Shown piece by piece: positions 33,284 to 42,778 of a stretch of 42,883 nucleotides of DNA. Under the pieces are notes generated by a model, which was not told the origin of the DNA, did not search any database, and saw only the letters and a list, made by a program, of their open reading frames with translations. Position 1 is the stretch's first letter. Each line of letters begins with the position of its first letter. The position numbers and the translations under genes were made by a program. The stretch comes from Gammaproteobacteria bacterium (GTDB lineage: Bacteria > Pseudomonadota > Gammaproteobacteria > Steroidobacterales > Steroidobacteraceae). The stretch lies in contig JAHFSF010000002.1 of NCBI GenBank assembly GCA_023265875.1, positions 1 through 42,883 on the forward strand, given 5' to 3'.

Positions 33284-34372
33284 ATGGGACAACGCACTCC
33301 GCTCTACGATCTGCATGTCGCAGCCGGCGCGCGCCTCGTGGATTTCGGCGGCTGGGACCTGCCGGTCAACTACGGCTCCCAGATCGAGGAGCACCGTGCC
33401 GTGCGCTGCGATGCCGGGATGTTCGACGTCTCGCACATGTGCGCGCTCGACTTGCGTGGCACCGGCACGCGGGCGCTGCTGGCGCAACTGCTCGCCAACG
33501 ACATCGGCCGCCTGACGGTCCCCGGCAAGGCCCTGTACAGCTGCATGCTGCGCGCCGACGGTGGCGTCATCGACGACCTCATCGCCTATTTCCTCGACGA
33601 GCAGTGGTTTCGCCTGGTTGTCAACGCCGGGACGGCCGCGAAGGACCTGGAATGGATCCGTGAGCGGGCACGGCCGGCAGGCGTGTCGCTGACGCCGCGC
33701 CGCGACCTGGCAATGATTGCGGTGCAGGGGCCACAGGCGCAGGCAAAGGCGCTGCCACTACTGCGGCCCGCATGCCAGGCACGCGCAGCCGGCCTCGGGC
33801 CCTTTTTCGCGACGCCCTGTGGTGAATGGTTCGTCGCGCGCACCGGCTACACCGGCGAGGATGGCTACGAGATCATGTTGCCGTCCGGCGGGGCGCCGGC
33901 ATTCTGGAATGCGCTGCAGGCGGCGGGCGTGCGCCCCTGCGGTCTCGGGGCGCGCGACACGTTGCGGCTCGAGGCCGGCATGAATCTCTACGGCAGCGAC
34001 ATGGACGAACGCGTCTCGCCGCTCGAGTCCGGCCTGGCGTGGACCGTTGCGCTCGATGGCGATCGGGACTTCATCGGCAAGGAAGCGCTGGTCGCCGAGC
34101 GCAGCAGGGGTTCCGCGCGCAAGCTGGTCGGGTTGCTGCTGCTGGAACGCGGCGTGCTGCGTTCGCACCAGCAGGTCGTCGCCGGCGACGCGGGTTCAGG
34201 TGAAGTAACCAGCGGCACTTACTCGCCGACGCTCGAACGGTCGATCGGATTCGCGCGCGTGCCGGCCGCGGCCGCCGGTACCGTGCAGGTGGATATCCGC
34301 GGGCGCCTGGTTCCCGCGCGGATCGTCAAGCTGCCGTTCGTGCGCAACGGCAGGATCCTGGTCGAATTGTGA
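33284..34372 (+). CDS. gcvT: Glycine cleavage system T protein (aminomethyltransferase)
   Basis: GcvT moves the methylene group from the aminomethyl-lipoyl arm of GcvH to tetrahydrofolate, releasing ammonia. The protein is 362 residues, with [24 protein letters not shown] at the N-terminus, [20 protein letters not shown] and [16 protein letters not shown]. The track start at 33254 lies next to the terminator; ATG 33284 (or 33281) gives the canonical N-terminus. It is the first gene of gcvT-gcvH-gcvPA-gcvPB-dgkA under the glycine riboswitch. Confidence 0.96.
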   Translation: MGQRTPLYDLHVAAGARLVDFGGWDLPVNYGSQIEEHRAVRCDAGMFDVSHMCALDLRGTGTRALLAQLLANDIGRLTVPGKALYSCMLRADGGVIDDLIAYFLDEQWFRLVVNAGTAAKDLEWIRERARPAGVSLTPRRDLAMIAVQGPQAQAKALPLLRPACQARAAGLGPFFATPCGEWFVARTGYTGEDGYEIMLPSGGAPAFWNALQAAGVRPCGLGARDTLRLEAGMNLYGSDMDERVSPLESGLAWTVALDGDRDFIGKEALVAERSRGSARKLVGLLLLERGVLRSHQQVVAGDAGSGEVTSGTYSPTLERSIGFARVPAAAAGTVQVDIRGRLVPARIVKLPFVRNGRILVEL

Positions 34373-34385
34373 GACGGAGAACTGC

Positions 34386-34775
34386 ATGAGCAAGGTGCCT
34401 GCTGAGCTGCGTTATACGAAGAGTCATGAATGGCTGCGCGCGCTGCCGGACGGCAGCGTCGAGATTGGGATCACCGATCATGCGCAGGCGGCGCTCGGTG
34501 ATCTCGTCTTTGTCGAAGTGCCGGCAGCCGGCCGGACCCTGGCGACGGGCGACGCCTGTGCCGTCGTCGAATCCGTCAAGGCGGCTTCGGATGTCTACAG
34601 TCCGCTCGGCGGCGAAGTGCTGGCAGGCAATGAGGCGCTCGCGACCCAGCCGGAACTGGTCAACCAGGATCCCTACGGCAAGGGCTGGATCCTGCGCCTG
34701 AAGCCGTCCGGCAATGCCGCCAGCGCCGATCTGCAGGACGCGACGGCCTACGCCGCCGAAGTCGCCGGGGATTGA
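34386..34775 (+). CDS. gcvH: Glycine cleavage system H protein
   Basis: GcvH is the lipoylated carrier shuttling between the P, T and L proteins. The 129-residue product has YTKSHEWLR near the N-terminus and the lipoylation site K65 in [24 protein letters not shown] 6 nt before the ATG is a good ribosome binding site. It is followed immediately by gcvPA. Confidence 0.97.
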   Translation: MSKVPAELRYTKSHEWLRALPDGSVEIGITDHAQAALGDLVFVEVPAAGRTLATGDACAVVESVKAASDVYSPLGGEVLAGNEALATQPELVNQDPYGKGWILRLKPSGNAASADLQDATAYAAEVAGD

Positions 34776-34777
34776 CG

Positions 34778-36166
34778 ATGCCATACATCCCGCATACGGA
34801 TGAGGACATCGGCGCCATGCTGGAGCGCATCGGAATCCGCGACATCGATGAATTGTTCGACGAGATCCCGAAGGAATTGCGGATCGACTCGCTGCCGGGC
34901 GTGCCGGCGGCGCTGACCGAGATGGAAGTCGCGCGGCTGATGTCCGAGCGCGCAGCGCAGGACGGCCGGCCGCTGAACTTCATCGGTGCCGGCGCCTATG
35001 AGCATCACATCCCGGCGCCGGTGTGGGCGATCACGACGCGCGGCGAGTTCTACAGCGCCTACACACCGTACCAGGCCGAGGCGAGCCAGGGAACGCTGCA
35101 GGTGATGTACGAGTTCCAGTCCATGATCGCCAGCCTGACCGCGATGGACGTGTCGAATGCCTCGTTGTATGACGGCGCCTCGGCGCTCGCCGAGGCCTGC
35201 CTGATGGCGGTGCGCGCACACCGGCGTTCGAAGTCAGCGCACATCCTGGTGCCGGTGACGGTCAACCCGGCCTGGCGGCGCGTGGCCCGGGTCATCACCG
35301 AGGGCCAGGGCCTCGTGCTCGAGGAGTTGCCCTACTGCACCGAGCAGGGCACGACGATCCCGCAGGTGCTCGAGCGTTACGCGGGCCAGGACATCACCGC
35401 GCTCGTGATCCAGCAGCCGAATTTTTTCGGACAGCTAGAGGATGCCGATGCGCTGGCGCGCTGGGCCCGCGCCAATGGTGCGCAGGTCATTGCCGTGACG
35501 AATCCGGTGTCCCTCGCGCTATTGACCCCGCCTGGCGAGTGGGGCGAAGGCGGCGCCGACATAGCCTGCGGTGAAGCGCAGCCATTCGGCGTGCCGCTGT
35601 CCTCGGGTGGACCCTATGTCGGCTTCATGGCAACCCGCCTGGAGCATGTCCGGCAGATGCCCGGGCGCATTGCCGGGCGAACCGTGGATCTCGAGGGCAG
35701 GACGGGCTTCACGCTGACCCTGCAGGCGCGCGAGCAGCACATCCGGCGCGGCAAGGCGACCTCGAACATCTGCACGAACCAGGGCCTGTTGATGACTGCA
35801 GCGACGATCTACCTGTCCCTGCTCGGTCCCGCCGGCCTCGCGCGGGTCGCCGGCGCCTGCGTGGCACGCACGCGGGAACTGGTCGAAGCCCTGACGACGC
35901 GGTGCGGTGTGCGCGCCGCATTCCCGGGGCCGCGCTTTCACGAGGCGGTGCTGCTGCTCGACCGGCCGGTCGTGCCGGTGCTCGAGTCGCTGGCGGCGGC
36001 GGGAATCGCCGGCGGTTACGATCTCGCGCGAGATTTCCCTGAACTCGGCCATGCGCTGCTGGTCTGCGCGACCGAGACCAGGACCAGTGCTGACATCGAG
36101 ACTTACGCCCGGACCCTGCACCGCACGCTCGGACGCGCCGCGGCAGCCGCCGGAGTGCGGCCATGA
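34778..36166 (+). CDS. gcvPA: Glycine dehydrogenase subunit 1 (GcvPA)
   Basis: The N-terminal half of a two-subunit P protein (glycine decarboxylase), 462 residues. Landmarks are the start [38 protein letters not shown], and [12 protein letters not shown]-like [18 protein letters not shown]. It carries no PLP lysine; that is in GcvPB. The track's TTG start at 34772 overlaps the gcvH stop; the ATG at 34778 matches the family. Its stop overlaps gcvPB (ATGA). Confidence 0.95.
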   Translation: MPYIPHTDEDIGAMLERIGIRDIDELFDEIPKELRIDSLPGVPAALTEMEVARLMSERAAQDGRPLNFIGAGAYEHHIPAPVWAITTRGEFYSAYTPYQAEASQGTLQVMYEFQSMIASLTAMDVSNASLYDGASALAEACLMAVRAHRRSKSAHILVPVTVNPAWRRVARVITEGQGLVLEELPYCTEQGTTIPQVLERYAGQDITALVIQQPNFFGQLEDADALARWARANGAQVIAVTNPVSLALLTPPGEWGEGGADIACGEAQPFGVPLSSGGPYVGFMATRLEHVRQMPGRIAGRTVDLEGRTGFTLTLQAREQHIRRGKATSNICTNQGLLMTAATIYLSLLGPAGLARVAGACVARTRELVEALTTRCGVRAAFPGPRFHEAVLLLDRPVVPVLESLAAAGIAGGYDLARDFPELGHALLVCATETRTSADIETYARTLHRTLGRAAAAAGVRP

Positions 36167-37626
36167 AGCGGATCGAACCGGTGATATTTGACCTGTCGCG
36201 CAGCGGTCGCGGCGCGACCGCCCAGCATCCACCGGCGGCGGAAACCGCGATCCCGGCGCAGTTCCGGCGCCGGCGGCCGCCAGTGCTGCCCGAAGTCTCC
36301 GAACTCCAGGCCGTGCGGCACTACACGCGCCTGTCGCAGCTGAACTACAGCATCGACACGCAGTTCTACCCACTCGGCTCCTGCACGATGAAATACAACC
36401 CGCGGGCCTGCAATTCGCTGGCCATGCTGCCCGAGTTCCTCGGCCGTCATCCGCTGGCGCCGGCGGCTACGGGCCAGGGCATGCTCGCTTGCCTGTTCGA
36501 GCTCCAGGAGATGCTGAAGGCCGTGACCGGCATGGCTGCCGTCTCGCTGACGCCGATGGCGGGCGCGCAGGGCGAATTTACCGGCGTCGCGATGATCCGC
36601 GCCTTCCATCGCGCCCACGGCGACCTGGCCCGCAATGAAATCATCGTGCCGGATGCAGCGCACGGCACCAATCCGGCGACCGCGAGCATGTGCGGCATGA
36701 AGATCCGCGAAATCGCCTCGCTTGCGAATGGCGATGTGGACCTCGCCGCGCTCGATGCCGCACTTTCGCCTGCGACTGCCGGCATCATGCTGACCAATCC
36801 CAGCACGCTCGGCGTGTTCGAGCGGCGGATCACCGAGATCGAGCGCAAGGTGCATGCGGCCGGGGGCCTCGTCTATTACGACGGCGCGAACCTCAACGCC
36901 ATCCTCGGCAAGGTCCGACCCGGCGACATGGGCTTCGATGTGATCCACACGAACCTGCACAAGACCTTCTCGACGCCGCACGGAGGCGGTGGCCCAGGCT
37001 CTGGCGCGGTTGGCGTCGGCGAGCGTCTGCTGCCATTCCTTCCGGTGCCGGTGGTCGGCAGGGACGGCGATCGCTATCGCTGGCTCGACGAACGTGACCT
37101 GCCGCAGTCGATCGGGCAGTTGTCAGGATTCATGGGCAACACCGGCGTGCTGCTGCGCGCCTATGTCTACATGCGCATCCTGGGGGCCGCCGGCATGCGC
37201 CGGGTCGGCGAATTCTCGACGCTGAACGCGAATTACCTGTTGCAGCGCCTGCGCGAGGCGGGCTTCGATGCGGCCTATCCGGAACGCCGCGCCAGCCACG
37301 AGTTCATCATCACGCTGCGCCGCCAGACCCGCGAGCAGGGCGTCACGGCGATGGATTTCGCCAAGCGCCTGCTCGACTACGGCTACCATGCGCCGACGAC
37401 CTACTTTCCGCTGCTGGTGCCGGAGTGCCTGTTGATCGAGCCGACCGAGACCGAGACCCGTGAGGAACTCGATGGTTTCGTGGATGCGCTGGTCGCCATC
37501 CAGCGCGAAGCCGAGGCAGACGCCGCAATGCTGAAGGGCGCGCCCTATACGCTGCCGGTGCGGCGGCTCGACGACGTGCGCGCCGCGAAGCAGCTCGACG
37601 TGGCGTGGAAACCGGCGGGCGCGTGA
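36163..37626 (+). CDS. gcvPB: Glycine dehydrogenase subunit 2 (GcvPB)
   Basis: The PLP-binding half of the two-subunit glycine decarboxylase, 487 residues. The PLP lysine is K267 in [20 protein letters not shown]. Other marks are [35 protein letters not shown] and the C-terminal [20 protein letters not shown]. The split form is usual in Bacillota and archaea and occurs in some Gammaproteobacteria; E. coli has a single fused GcvP. dgkA follows with a GTGA overlap. Confidence 0.96.
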   Translation: MKRIEPVIFDLSRSGRGATAQHPPAAETAIPAQFRRRRPPVLPEVSELQAVRHYTRLSQLNYSIDTQFYPLGSCTMKYNPRACNSLAMLPEFLGRHPLAPAATGQGMLACLFELQEMLKAVTGMAAVSLTPMAGAQGEFTGVAMIRAFHRAHGDLARNEIIVPDAAHGTNPATASMCGMKIREIASLANGDVDLAALDAALSPATAGIMLTNPSTLGVFERRITEIERKVHAAGGLVYYDGANLNAILGKVRPGDMGFDVIHTNLHKTFSTPHGGGGPGSGAVGVGERLLPFLPVPVVGRDGDRYRWLDERDLPQSIGQLSGFMGNTGVLLRAYVYMRILGAAGMRRVGEFSTLNANYLLQRLREAGFDAAYPERRASHEFIITLRRQTREQGVTAMDFAKRLLDYGYHAPTTYFPLLVPECLLIEPTETETREELDGFVDALVAIQREAEADAAMLKGAPYTLPVRRLDDVRAAKQLDVAWKPAGA

Positions 37627-37997
37627 GCCACCGGCCCGACAAGATGACCGGGCCTGCGCGCCTCGTGCGCGCTTTCGGCAGCAGCTGGCGCGGCTTTGCG
37701 GCGGCCTGGCGCGAGGAAGAGGCATTCCGGCAGGAGTGCCTGCTGGCGTTCATCGTGGTGCCGCTCGGACTGTGGATCGGGGAATCCGGCATCGAAAGGG
37801 CGCTGCTGGTCGGCCCGATGTTCATCGTGCTGACCGTCGAGCTGTTGAACAGCGCGGTCGAGGCGACGGTTGACCGCATCGGCGCGGAACACCATCCATT
37901 GTCCGGCATCGCCAAGGAACTCGGCTCGGCGGCCGTGTTCGTCGCGTTCGCATTGCTGGCGCTGACCTGGGCGCTTGTGTTACTGGGCAGGGCCTGA
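37623..37997 (+). CDS. dgkA: Diacylglycerol kinase DgkA
   Basis: A small integral membrane kinase that phosphorylates diacylglycerol, recycling the lipid released by membrane-derived oligosaccharide and lipid A modification. It has a basic amphipathic N-terminus, [29 protein letters not shown] (catalytic and metal-binding Glu and Asn) and [17 protein letters not shown], with three helices. Start is the GTG at 37623 (124 aa) overlapping the gcvPB stop, or ATG 37644 (117 aa). Its place at the end of the glycine cleavage operon has no obvious functional reason. Confidence 0.93.
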   Translation: MSHRPDKMTGPARLVRAFGSSWRGFAAAWREEEAFRQECLLAFIVVPLGLWIGESGIERALLVGPMFIVLTVELLNSAVEATVDRIGAEHHPLSGIAKELGSAAVFVAFALLALTWALVLLGRA

Positions 37998-38015
37998 TCC
38001 TCCCGTGAGGTTGCC

Positions 38016-38951
38016 ATGGCGGCATTGATCTGCGGTTCGCTGGCCTACGACACGGTAATGGTCTATCCGGGCCGTTTTCGTGACCAGATCCTCGCGAACA
38101 AGATCCACATGCTGAATGTGTCGTTCATGGTGCCGACGCTGCGCCGGTACTTCGGCGGCTGTGCCGGCAACATCGCCTACAACCTGAAGCTGGTGGGTGC
38201 GGAGGGCCACGCGATGGGGGCCGTCGGCCATGACTTCCGGCCCTACCGGGAGTGGCTCGAATTCAACGGCATGTCCTCGCTGTACGTTCGGGTGATCGAG
38301 GACGAGTACACGGCGCAGGCCTACATCACGACCGACCTCGACGACAACCAGATCACGGCGTTCCATCCGGGCGCGATGAATCGTTCTCACCTGCTGAGTG
38401 TTCCCGACGACGCGGGCATCTCGATCGGCATCCTTGCGCCAGACGGCCGCGAAGGCATGGTCATGCATGCCGCACAATTCGCGCGCGCGGGGATACCATT
38501 CATATTCGATCCCGGCCAGGCCCTGCCGTTGTTCGGCGGCCAGGATCTCGAGGCGTTCATCGACCAGGCGTCGTGGGTCGCGGTCAACGATTACGAGGGA
38601 CAGCTGCTGCAGGAGCGGACCGGACTGTCGACCCGGGACCTGGCGGGTCGCGTCAAGGCCTACATCGTGACGCGCGGCGCCGAGGGCTCGCTGATCCATA
38701 CCGATGGTCGCACGATCGAGGTGCCCGCGGTGCGTGCAGCGCAGGTCGTCGACCCGACCGGCTGCGGGGATGCCTACCGCGCCGGCCTGTTGTACGGGCT
38801 GATGCGCGGCATTGACTGGGAAACGACGGGCCGGATCGCATCGCTGCTGGGCTCGATCAAGATCGCGACAGTCGGCACCCAGCACCACAGCTTCACCCCG
38901 GCCGAATTCAAAGAACGATTTCATGCCGCATACAATTACCGGCTGGACTGA
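38016..38951 (+). CDS. PfkB-family carbohydrate/nucleoside kinase (adenosine-kinase-like)
   Basis: A 311-residue ribokinase-fold kinase. It shows the N-terminal ICGSLAYDTVM, the substrate-binding FGGCAGNIAYNLKLVGA, and the C-terminal catalytic anion hole VVDPTGCGDAYRAGLLYG with its base Asp. Proteobacterial proteins of this type are often annotated as adenosine kinases; the substrate cannot be fixed from sequence. A GAGG precedes the ATG. Its last 29 nt overlap the next gene in another frame, suggesting coupled translation. Confidence 0.88.
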   Translation: MAALICGSLAYDTVMVYPGRFRDQILANKIHMLNVSFMVPTLRRYFGGCAGNIAYNLKLVGAEGHAMGAVGHDFRPYREWLEFNGMSSLYVRVIEDEYTAQAYITTDLDDNQITAFHPGAMNRSHLLSVPDDAGISIGILAPDGREGMVMHAAQFARAGIPFIFDPGQALPLFGGQDLEAFIDQASWVAVNDYEGQLLQERTGLSTRDLAGRVKAYIVTRGAEGSLIHTDGRTIEVPAVRAAQVVDPTGCGDAYRAGLLYGLMRGIDWETTGRIASLLGSIKIATVGTQHHSFTPAEFKERFHAAYNYRLD

Positions 38952-41754
38952 ACACCTGCTGCGCGGCCTGGTCCTGCTGGCCGTGGCGGCCCTGCTGCCA
39001 GACGCGCCGTCCTGGGCGGAGGACGCATCGCCCAGCTGGACCCGGACCCTGGAGCGCATCTCGACCGGCGTCGTCGCTATCCAGATCGACGCGACGCGCG
39101 CTTTCGATACCGACTGGAATGTCTCGGCACAAGCCACCGGTTTCGTGGTCGATGCGGAGCGTGGCCTGATCCTGACCAATCGCCACGTCGTGACGCCGGG
39201 CCCGGTGACTGCGGTTGCGACCTTCATCAATCGCGAGGAAGTCGACCTGCAGCCGGTGTACCGCGATCCGGTGCACGATTTCGGCCTCTACCATTACGAT
39301 CCATCGAAACTGAAGTTCATCACTCCGGCGGCATTGCCACTGTATCCGGCGGGCGCGCAGGTCGGCGTCGAGATCCGCGTCGTCGGCAACGACGCGGGCG
39401 AGCAACTCTCGATCCTGGCCGGCACGCTGGCGCGGCTTGACCGCGAGGCGCCCGACTACGGAGTTGGCAAGTACAACGACTTCAACACCTTCTACTACCA
39501 GGCCGCTTCGGGAACTTCCGGCGGTTCTTCCGGCTCGCCGGTCATCGACATCGAGGGCCGCGTGCTGGCGTTGAATGCCGGCGGTTCGACCGAAGCGGCA
39601 TCGAGTTTCTACCTGCCGCTGCCGCGCATCGCGCGCGCGCTGGCGCTGCTGCAATCCGGCCGGAAGGTCAGCCGCGGCACGCTGCAGGCCGTGTTCCGCT
39701 ACACGCCTTATGACGAATTGCGTCGCCTCGGCCTGCCGGCCGCCGCCGAGGCCGAAGCGCGTGCGGCCGCGCCGGCGCGCACCGGCATGCTGGTCGTGAC
39801 GGAAGTGCAGCCCGGGGCGCCCGCCTACGGGCAACTTGCCGTTGGCGATATCCTGGCCGCCGTCAATGGCCGGCTGATCGCCGACTTCGATTCGCTGGAT
39901 GGGCTGCTGGACGATTCGGTCGGCGGCGACCTCGATCTTGCGGTCGTGCGGGGCGGGGAACGGCGGACATTCCGCTTGCCGGTGCAGGATCTGCAGTCCA
40001 TCACGCCCGACGAATACCTCGAGATCGGCGACGGCGTGCTGCACACGCTGTCATGGCAGATGGCGCGACACATGAATGTGCCGGTCGCTGGCGTCTTTGT
40101 CGCCAACCCTGGCTACATGTTCGGCTCTGCGGGCATTCCGCGCGGCGCCGTAATTACCGAGCTGGACGGGCGACCCGTCGCGAACCTGGCAGAAGCGCTG
40201 ACCGTATTTTCCGCGCTCGGCGACCGACAACGGGTGACCGTGCGTTATTTCACGCTGGAGGAATCGCGTACGCCGCAACTCAAGTCGCTGCAGGTCGACC
40301 GGCGCTGGTTCCCGGCACGACACTGCCGGCGCGACGACTCGATCGGGCGCTGGCCCTGCGCAGCGGTGCCGGCCGGTCCGGACGCGCGACCATCCATGCC
40401 CGGGACGACGCAGTTCGCGCGCACCCGCGACCCGCAGGTCGATGCGATGGCTCCGTCCCTGGTGGCGGTCGAGTTCAACATGCCTTACTCGGTATCAGGG
40501 GTGACCGAACGCAACTACCACGGCACCGGCGTCATCCTCGACGCCGAGCGCGGCCTGGTTGCCGTGGACCGCAATACGGTGCCAGTCGCGATCGGCGATG
40601 TGCGCCTGACATTCGCCGGCACGATCGAAGTGGACGGCAGGGTGGAGTACGTGCATCCGCTGCACAACCTGGCCGTCGTGCGCTATGACCCGAAACAACT
40701 CGGCGACACGCCGGTGCGTTCGGTACGACTCGCCAACCGGCTGCCTGAGACGGGCGAAAGCGTGCGCGTCGTCGGGATGCATCCGGACAACCGCGTGGTC
40801 TCGCAGCAGGCGACCGTCGCGTCGATTGGTCCGGTCGCATTCCCGCTGTCGCGGACGCTGCAGTTCCGGGACGCCAATCTGGAGGTGATCGACCTGGTGA
40901 ACGGGCCGGCGGACTTCGATGGCGTGATCACCGATCGCCAGGGCAGCGTGCTGGCATTGTGGTCGAGCTTCGCCTTCGAGAACGGTCGTGGCCTCGAGCA
41001 GCAGAACATGGGCATCCCGGCCGCCATCGTCCGGGATATGCTGCTGTATGCGCGCGATGGCGTGCCGCTCTATTCCGCTGAGGCGGAATTCAGCCTGTTG
41101 TCCCTGGCGGAGGCGCGCAGGCTTGGGCTCGACGGCGGGTGGATCGAGCGGCTGACGACGCACGACCCCCAGCACCGGCAGGTGCTGACGATCGAAAGGC
41201 TCGTGGCCGGCTCGCCTGCCGCCCTGCAGTTGCAGCCAGGGGACCTGCTGCTGGCGGTGGACGGCCAGGTCGTCAACAGCTTTGGCGACGTCCGTGCGGC
41301 GGTGCGCGCGCCGCGTGTCGAATTGACGCTGTGGCGCTCCGGCGCCGAGCTTCGCATCCCGCTCGAGACGGTCGCGCTGTCGGGACGCGACATCGAGCGC
41401 GTGCTGGTCTGGGCCGGCGCGACGCTGCAGGAACCGCACCGGGCCATGGCGGCGCAGCGCGCGATCCCGCCGGATGGCGTGTTCATCGCTTTCTTCATGT
41501 ATGGATCGCCGGCGTCGCGTTACAAGCTGTGGGCAGGCCGGCGCATCACCGAAGTCGACGGCGTTCCGGTACCTGACCTCGACGCCTTCATCCGCGCCGT
41601 CTCGGGTCGTCCGGACCGATCGTCGCTGCGCCTGAAGACGGTCAGCTGGAACGATGCCGTGGAGGTCACCACGCTGCGCCTGGACCAGCATTACTGGCCA
41701 GCCTACGAATTGCGGCGTGGCGCAGACGGGTGGCAGCGTACGTCACTCGAGTAA
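38923..41754 (+). CDS. Nma111/Deg7-like secreted serine protease with degenerate second protease domain
   Basis: A 943-residue exported protein with an N-terminal signal peptide (HLLRGLVLLAVAALLPDAPSWAED). Protease domain 1 (about 40-250) has a complete triad: H88 in LTNRHVV, D119 in DPVHDFGLYHYDP and S203 in GTSGGSSGSPVID. PDZ1 (about 285-350) and PDZ2 (388-450) follow. A second protease-like domain (about 505-710) copies the same framework (GTGVILDAERGLVAVDRNTV, HPLHNLAVVRYDP), but the catalytic His and Asp positions are N551 and N582 and the serine motif is lost (GPADFDGVITD). PDZ3 (755-815) and PDZ4 (850-915) end it. This is the layout of fungal Nma111 and plant Deg7. The track start at 38812 is too early. 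Confidence 0.88.
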   Translation: MPHTITGWTEHLLRGLVLLAVAALLPDAPSWAEDASPSWTRTLERISTGVVAIQIDATRAFDTDWNVSAQATGFVVDAERGLILTNRHVVTPGPVTAVATFINREEVDLQPVYRDPVHDFGLYHYDPSKLKFITPAALPLYPAGAQVGVEIRVVGNDAGEQLSILAGTLARLDREAPDYGVGKYNDFNTFYYQAASGTSGGSSGSPVIDIEGRVLALNAGGSTEAASSFYLPLPRIARALALLQSGRKVSRGTLQAVFRYTPYDELRRLGLPAAAEAEARAAAPARTGMLVVTEVQPGAPAYGQLAVGDILAAVNGRLIADFDSLDGLLDDSVGGDLDLAVVRGGERRTFRLPVQDLQSITPDEYLEIGDGVLHTLSWQMARHMNVPVAGVFVANPGYMFGSAGIPRGAVITELDGRPVANLAEALTVFSALGDRQRVTVRYFTLEESRTPQLKSLQVDRRWFPARHCRRDDSIGRWPCAAVPAGPDARPSMPGTTQFARTRDPQVDAMAPSLVAVEFNMPYSVSGVTERNYHGTGVILDAERGLVAVDRNTVPVAIGDVRLTFAGTIEVDGRVEYVHPLHNLAVVRYDPKQLGDTPVRSVRLANRLPETGESVRVVGMHPDNRVVSQQATVASIGPVAFPLSRTLQFRDANLEVIDLVNGPADFDGVITDRQGSVLALWSSFAFENGRGLEQQNMGIPAAIVRDMLLYARDGVPLYSAEAEFSLLSLAEARRLGLDGGWIERLTTHDPQHRQVLTIERLVAGSPAALQLQPGDLLLAVDGQVVNSFGDVRAAVRAPRVELTLWRSGAELRIPLETVALSGRDIERVLVWAGATLQEPHRAMAAQRAIPPDGVFIAFFMYGSPASRYKLWAGRRITEVDGVPVPDLDAFIRAVSGRPDRSSLRLKTVSWNDAVEVTTLRLDQHYWPAYELRRGADGWQRTSLE

Positions 41755-41776
41755 GTGCCCGGCATATCATCAGACC

Positions 41777-42778
41777 ATGTTGCCCGACCCAGCACGGATC
41801 GAAGAGGCCGCCGCGCTGCTCCGCGCCGGTGAACTGGTCGCATTCCCGACGGAAACGGTCTACGGTCTTGGCGCGGACGCCTCCAATCCCTGGGCGGTCG
41901 CGAAGATCTTTGCGGCCAAGGGCCGTCCCGCCAGTCACCCGCTGATCGTTCACGTCAGCGGCATCGAGGCCGCGCGGCCATGGATTGCGGGATTTCCCGA
42001 TGCCGCGAAGCGACTCGCCGAGGCCTTCTGGCCCGGACCGCTGACGCTCGTGCTGCCGAAGGCTGCGACCGTTTCACCCGCGGTGACGGGCGGGCAGGAC
42101 AGTATTGCGCTGCGTGCCCCGGCCCATCCTGTCGCGCGCGCGCTGCTTGCCGCATTCGGCGGTGGCATTGCCGCCCCGTCCGCCAACCGCTATGGCCGCA
42201 TCAGCCCGACCCGCGCAGCGGACGTGCACGAGGAACTCGGGGACCGGGTTGCGCTCGTGCTCGATGGGGGGGACTGCGAGGTCGGGCTCGAGTCGACGAT
42301 CGTCGCCTGTCTCGGTGATCGGGTGACGCTGTTGCGCCCCGGCGCCGTTTCCCGATCCCAGTTGCAGGACGTGATCGGGGAGGTCGTGGACACGGATGCC
42401 GCTTCGCCACGCGTACCAGGGCGCGATCGCTCGCATTACGCGCCGGGCACGCCGCTTTCGATCATCGCCGCCGGGATGTTGCAGGCCGAGGTCGGGAACG
42501 CGCTGGCCGCCGGTGAGACGCTCGCCGTGCTCGCGTGCTCCGCGGCGCCATTTGCATCGCCGCGCCTGACATGGCGTTGTCTTGGCAACCGGCCGATCGA
42601 GTACGGACGCGCCCTGTATGCGGCGCTACGCGATCTCGATCGCGCCAGCGCGACGCGTATCCTCGTTGAGTCGGTGCCGGGTGGCGAGGCGTGGTCGGCG
42701 ATCGCCGACCGGCTGGCGCATGCCGCCGCCCGCGGCGCTTGGCCGGCCGCGGCGGGCGTCGTCACGGATTCGACCTGA
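41777..42778 (+). CDS. Two-domain L-threonylcarbamoyladenylate synthase (Sua5/TsaC2 type)
   Basis: This enzyme makes threonylcarbamoyl-AMP from threonine, bicarbonate and ATP for t6A37 tRNA modification. The N-terminal YrdC domain shows VAFPTETVYGLGADA, KIFAAKGRPASHPL, WPGPLTLVLPK and AAPSANRYGRISPT; ESTIVACLGDRVTLLRPGAV closes it. A linker with GRDRSHYAPGTPL leads to a C-terminal Sua5 domain, so it is the long form (333 aa) rather than single-domain TsaC. ATG 41777 has no Shine-Dalgarno and follows a TATCAT by 6 nt. Its stop abuts that of the convergent tolC-like gene. Confidence 0.93.
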   Translation: MLPDPARIEEAAALLRAGELVAFPTETVYGLGADASNPWAVAKIFAAKGRPASHPLIVHVSGIEAARPWIAGFPDAAKRLAEAFWPGPLTLVLPKAATVSPAVTGGQDSIALRAPAHPVARALLAAFGGGIAAPSANRYGRISPTRAADVHEELGDRVALVLDGGDCEVGLESTIVACLGDRVTLLRPGAVSRSQLQDVIGEVVDTDAASPRVPGRDRSHYAPGTPLSIIAAGMLQAEVGNALAAGETLAVLACSAAPFASPRLTWRCLGNRPIEYGRALYAALRDLDRASATRILVESVPGGEAWSAIADRLAHAAARGAWPAAAGVVTDST

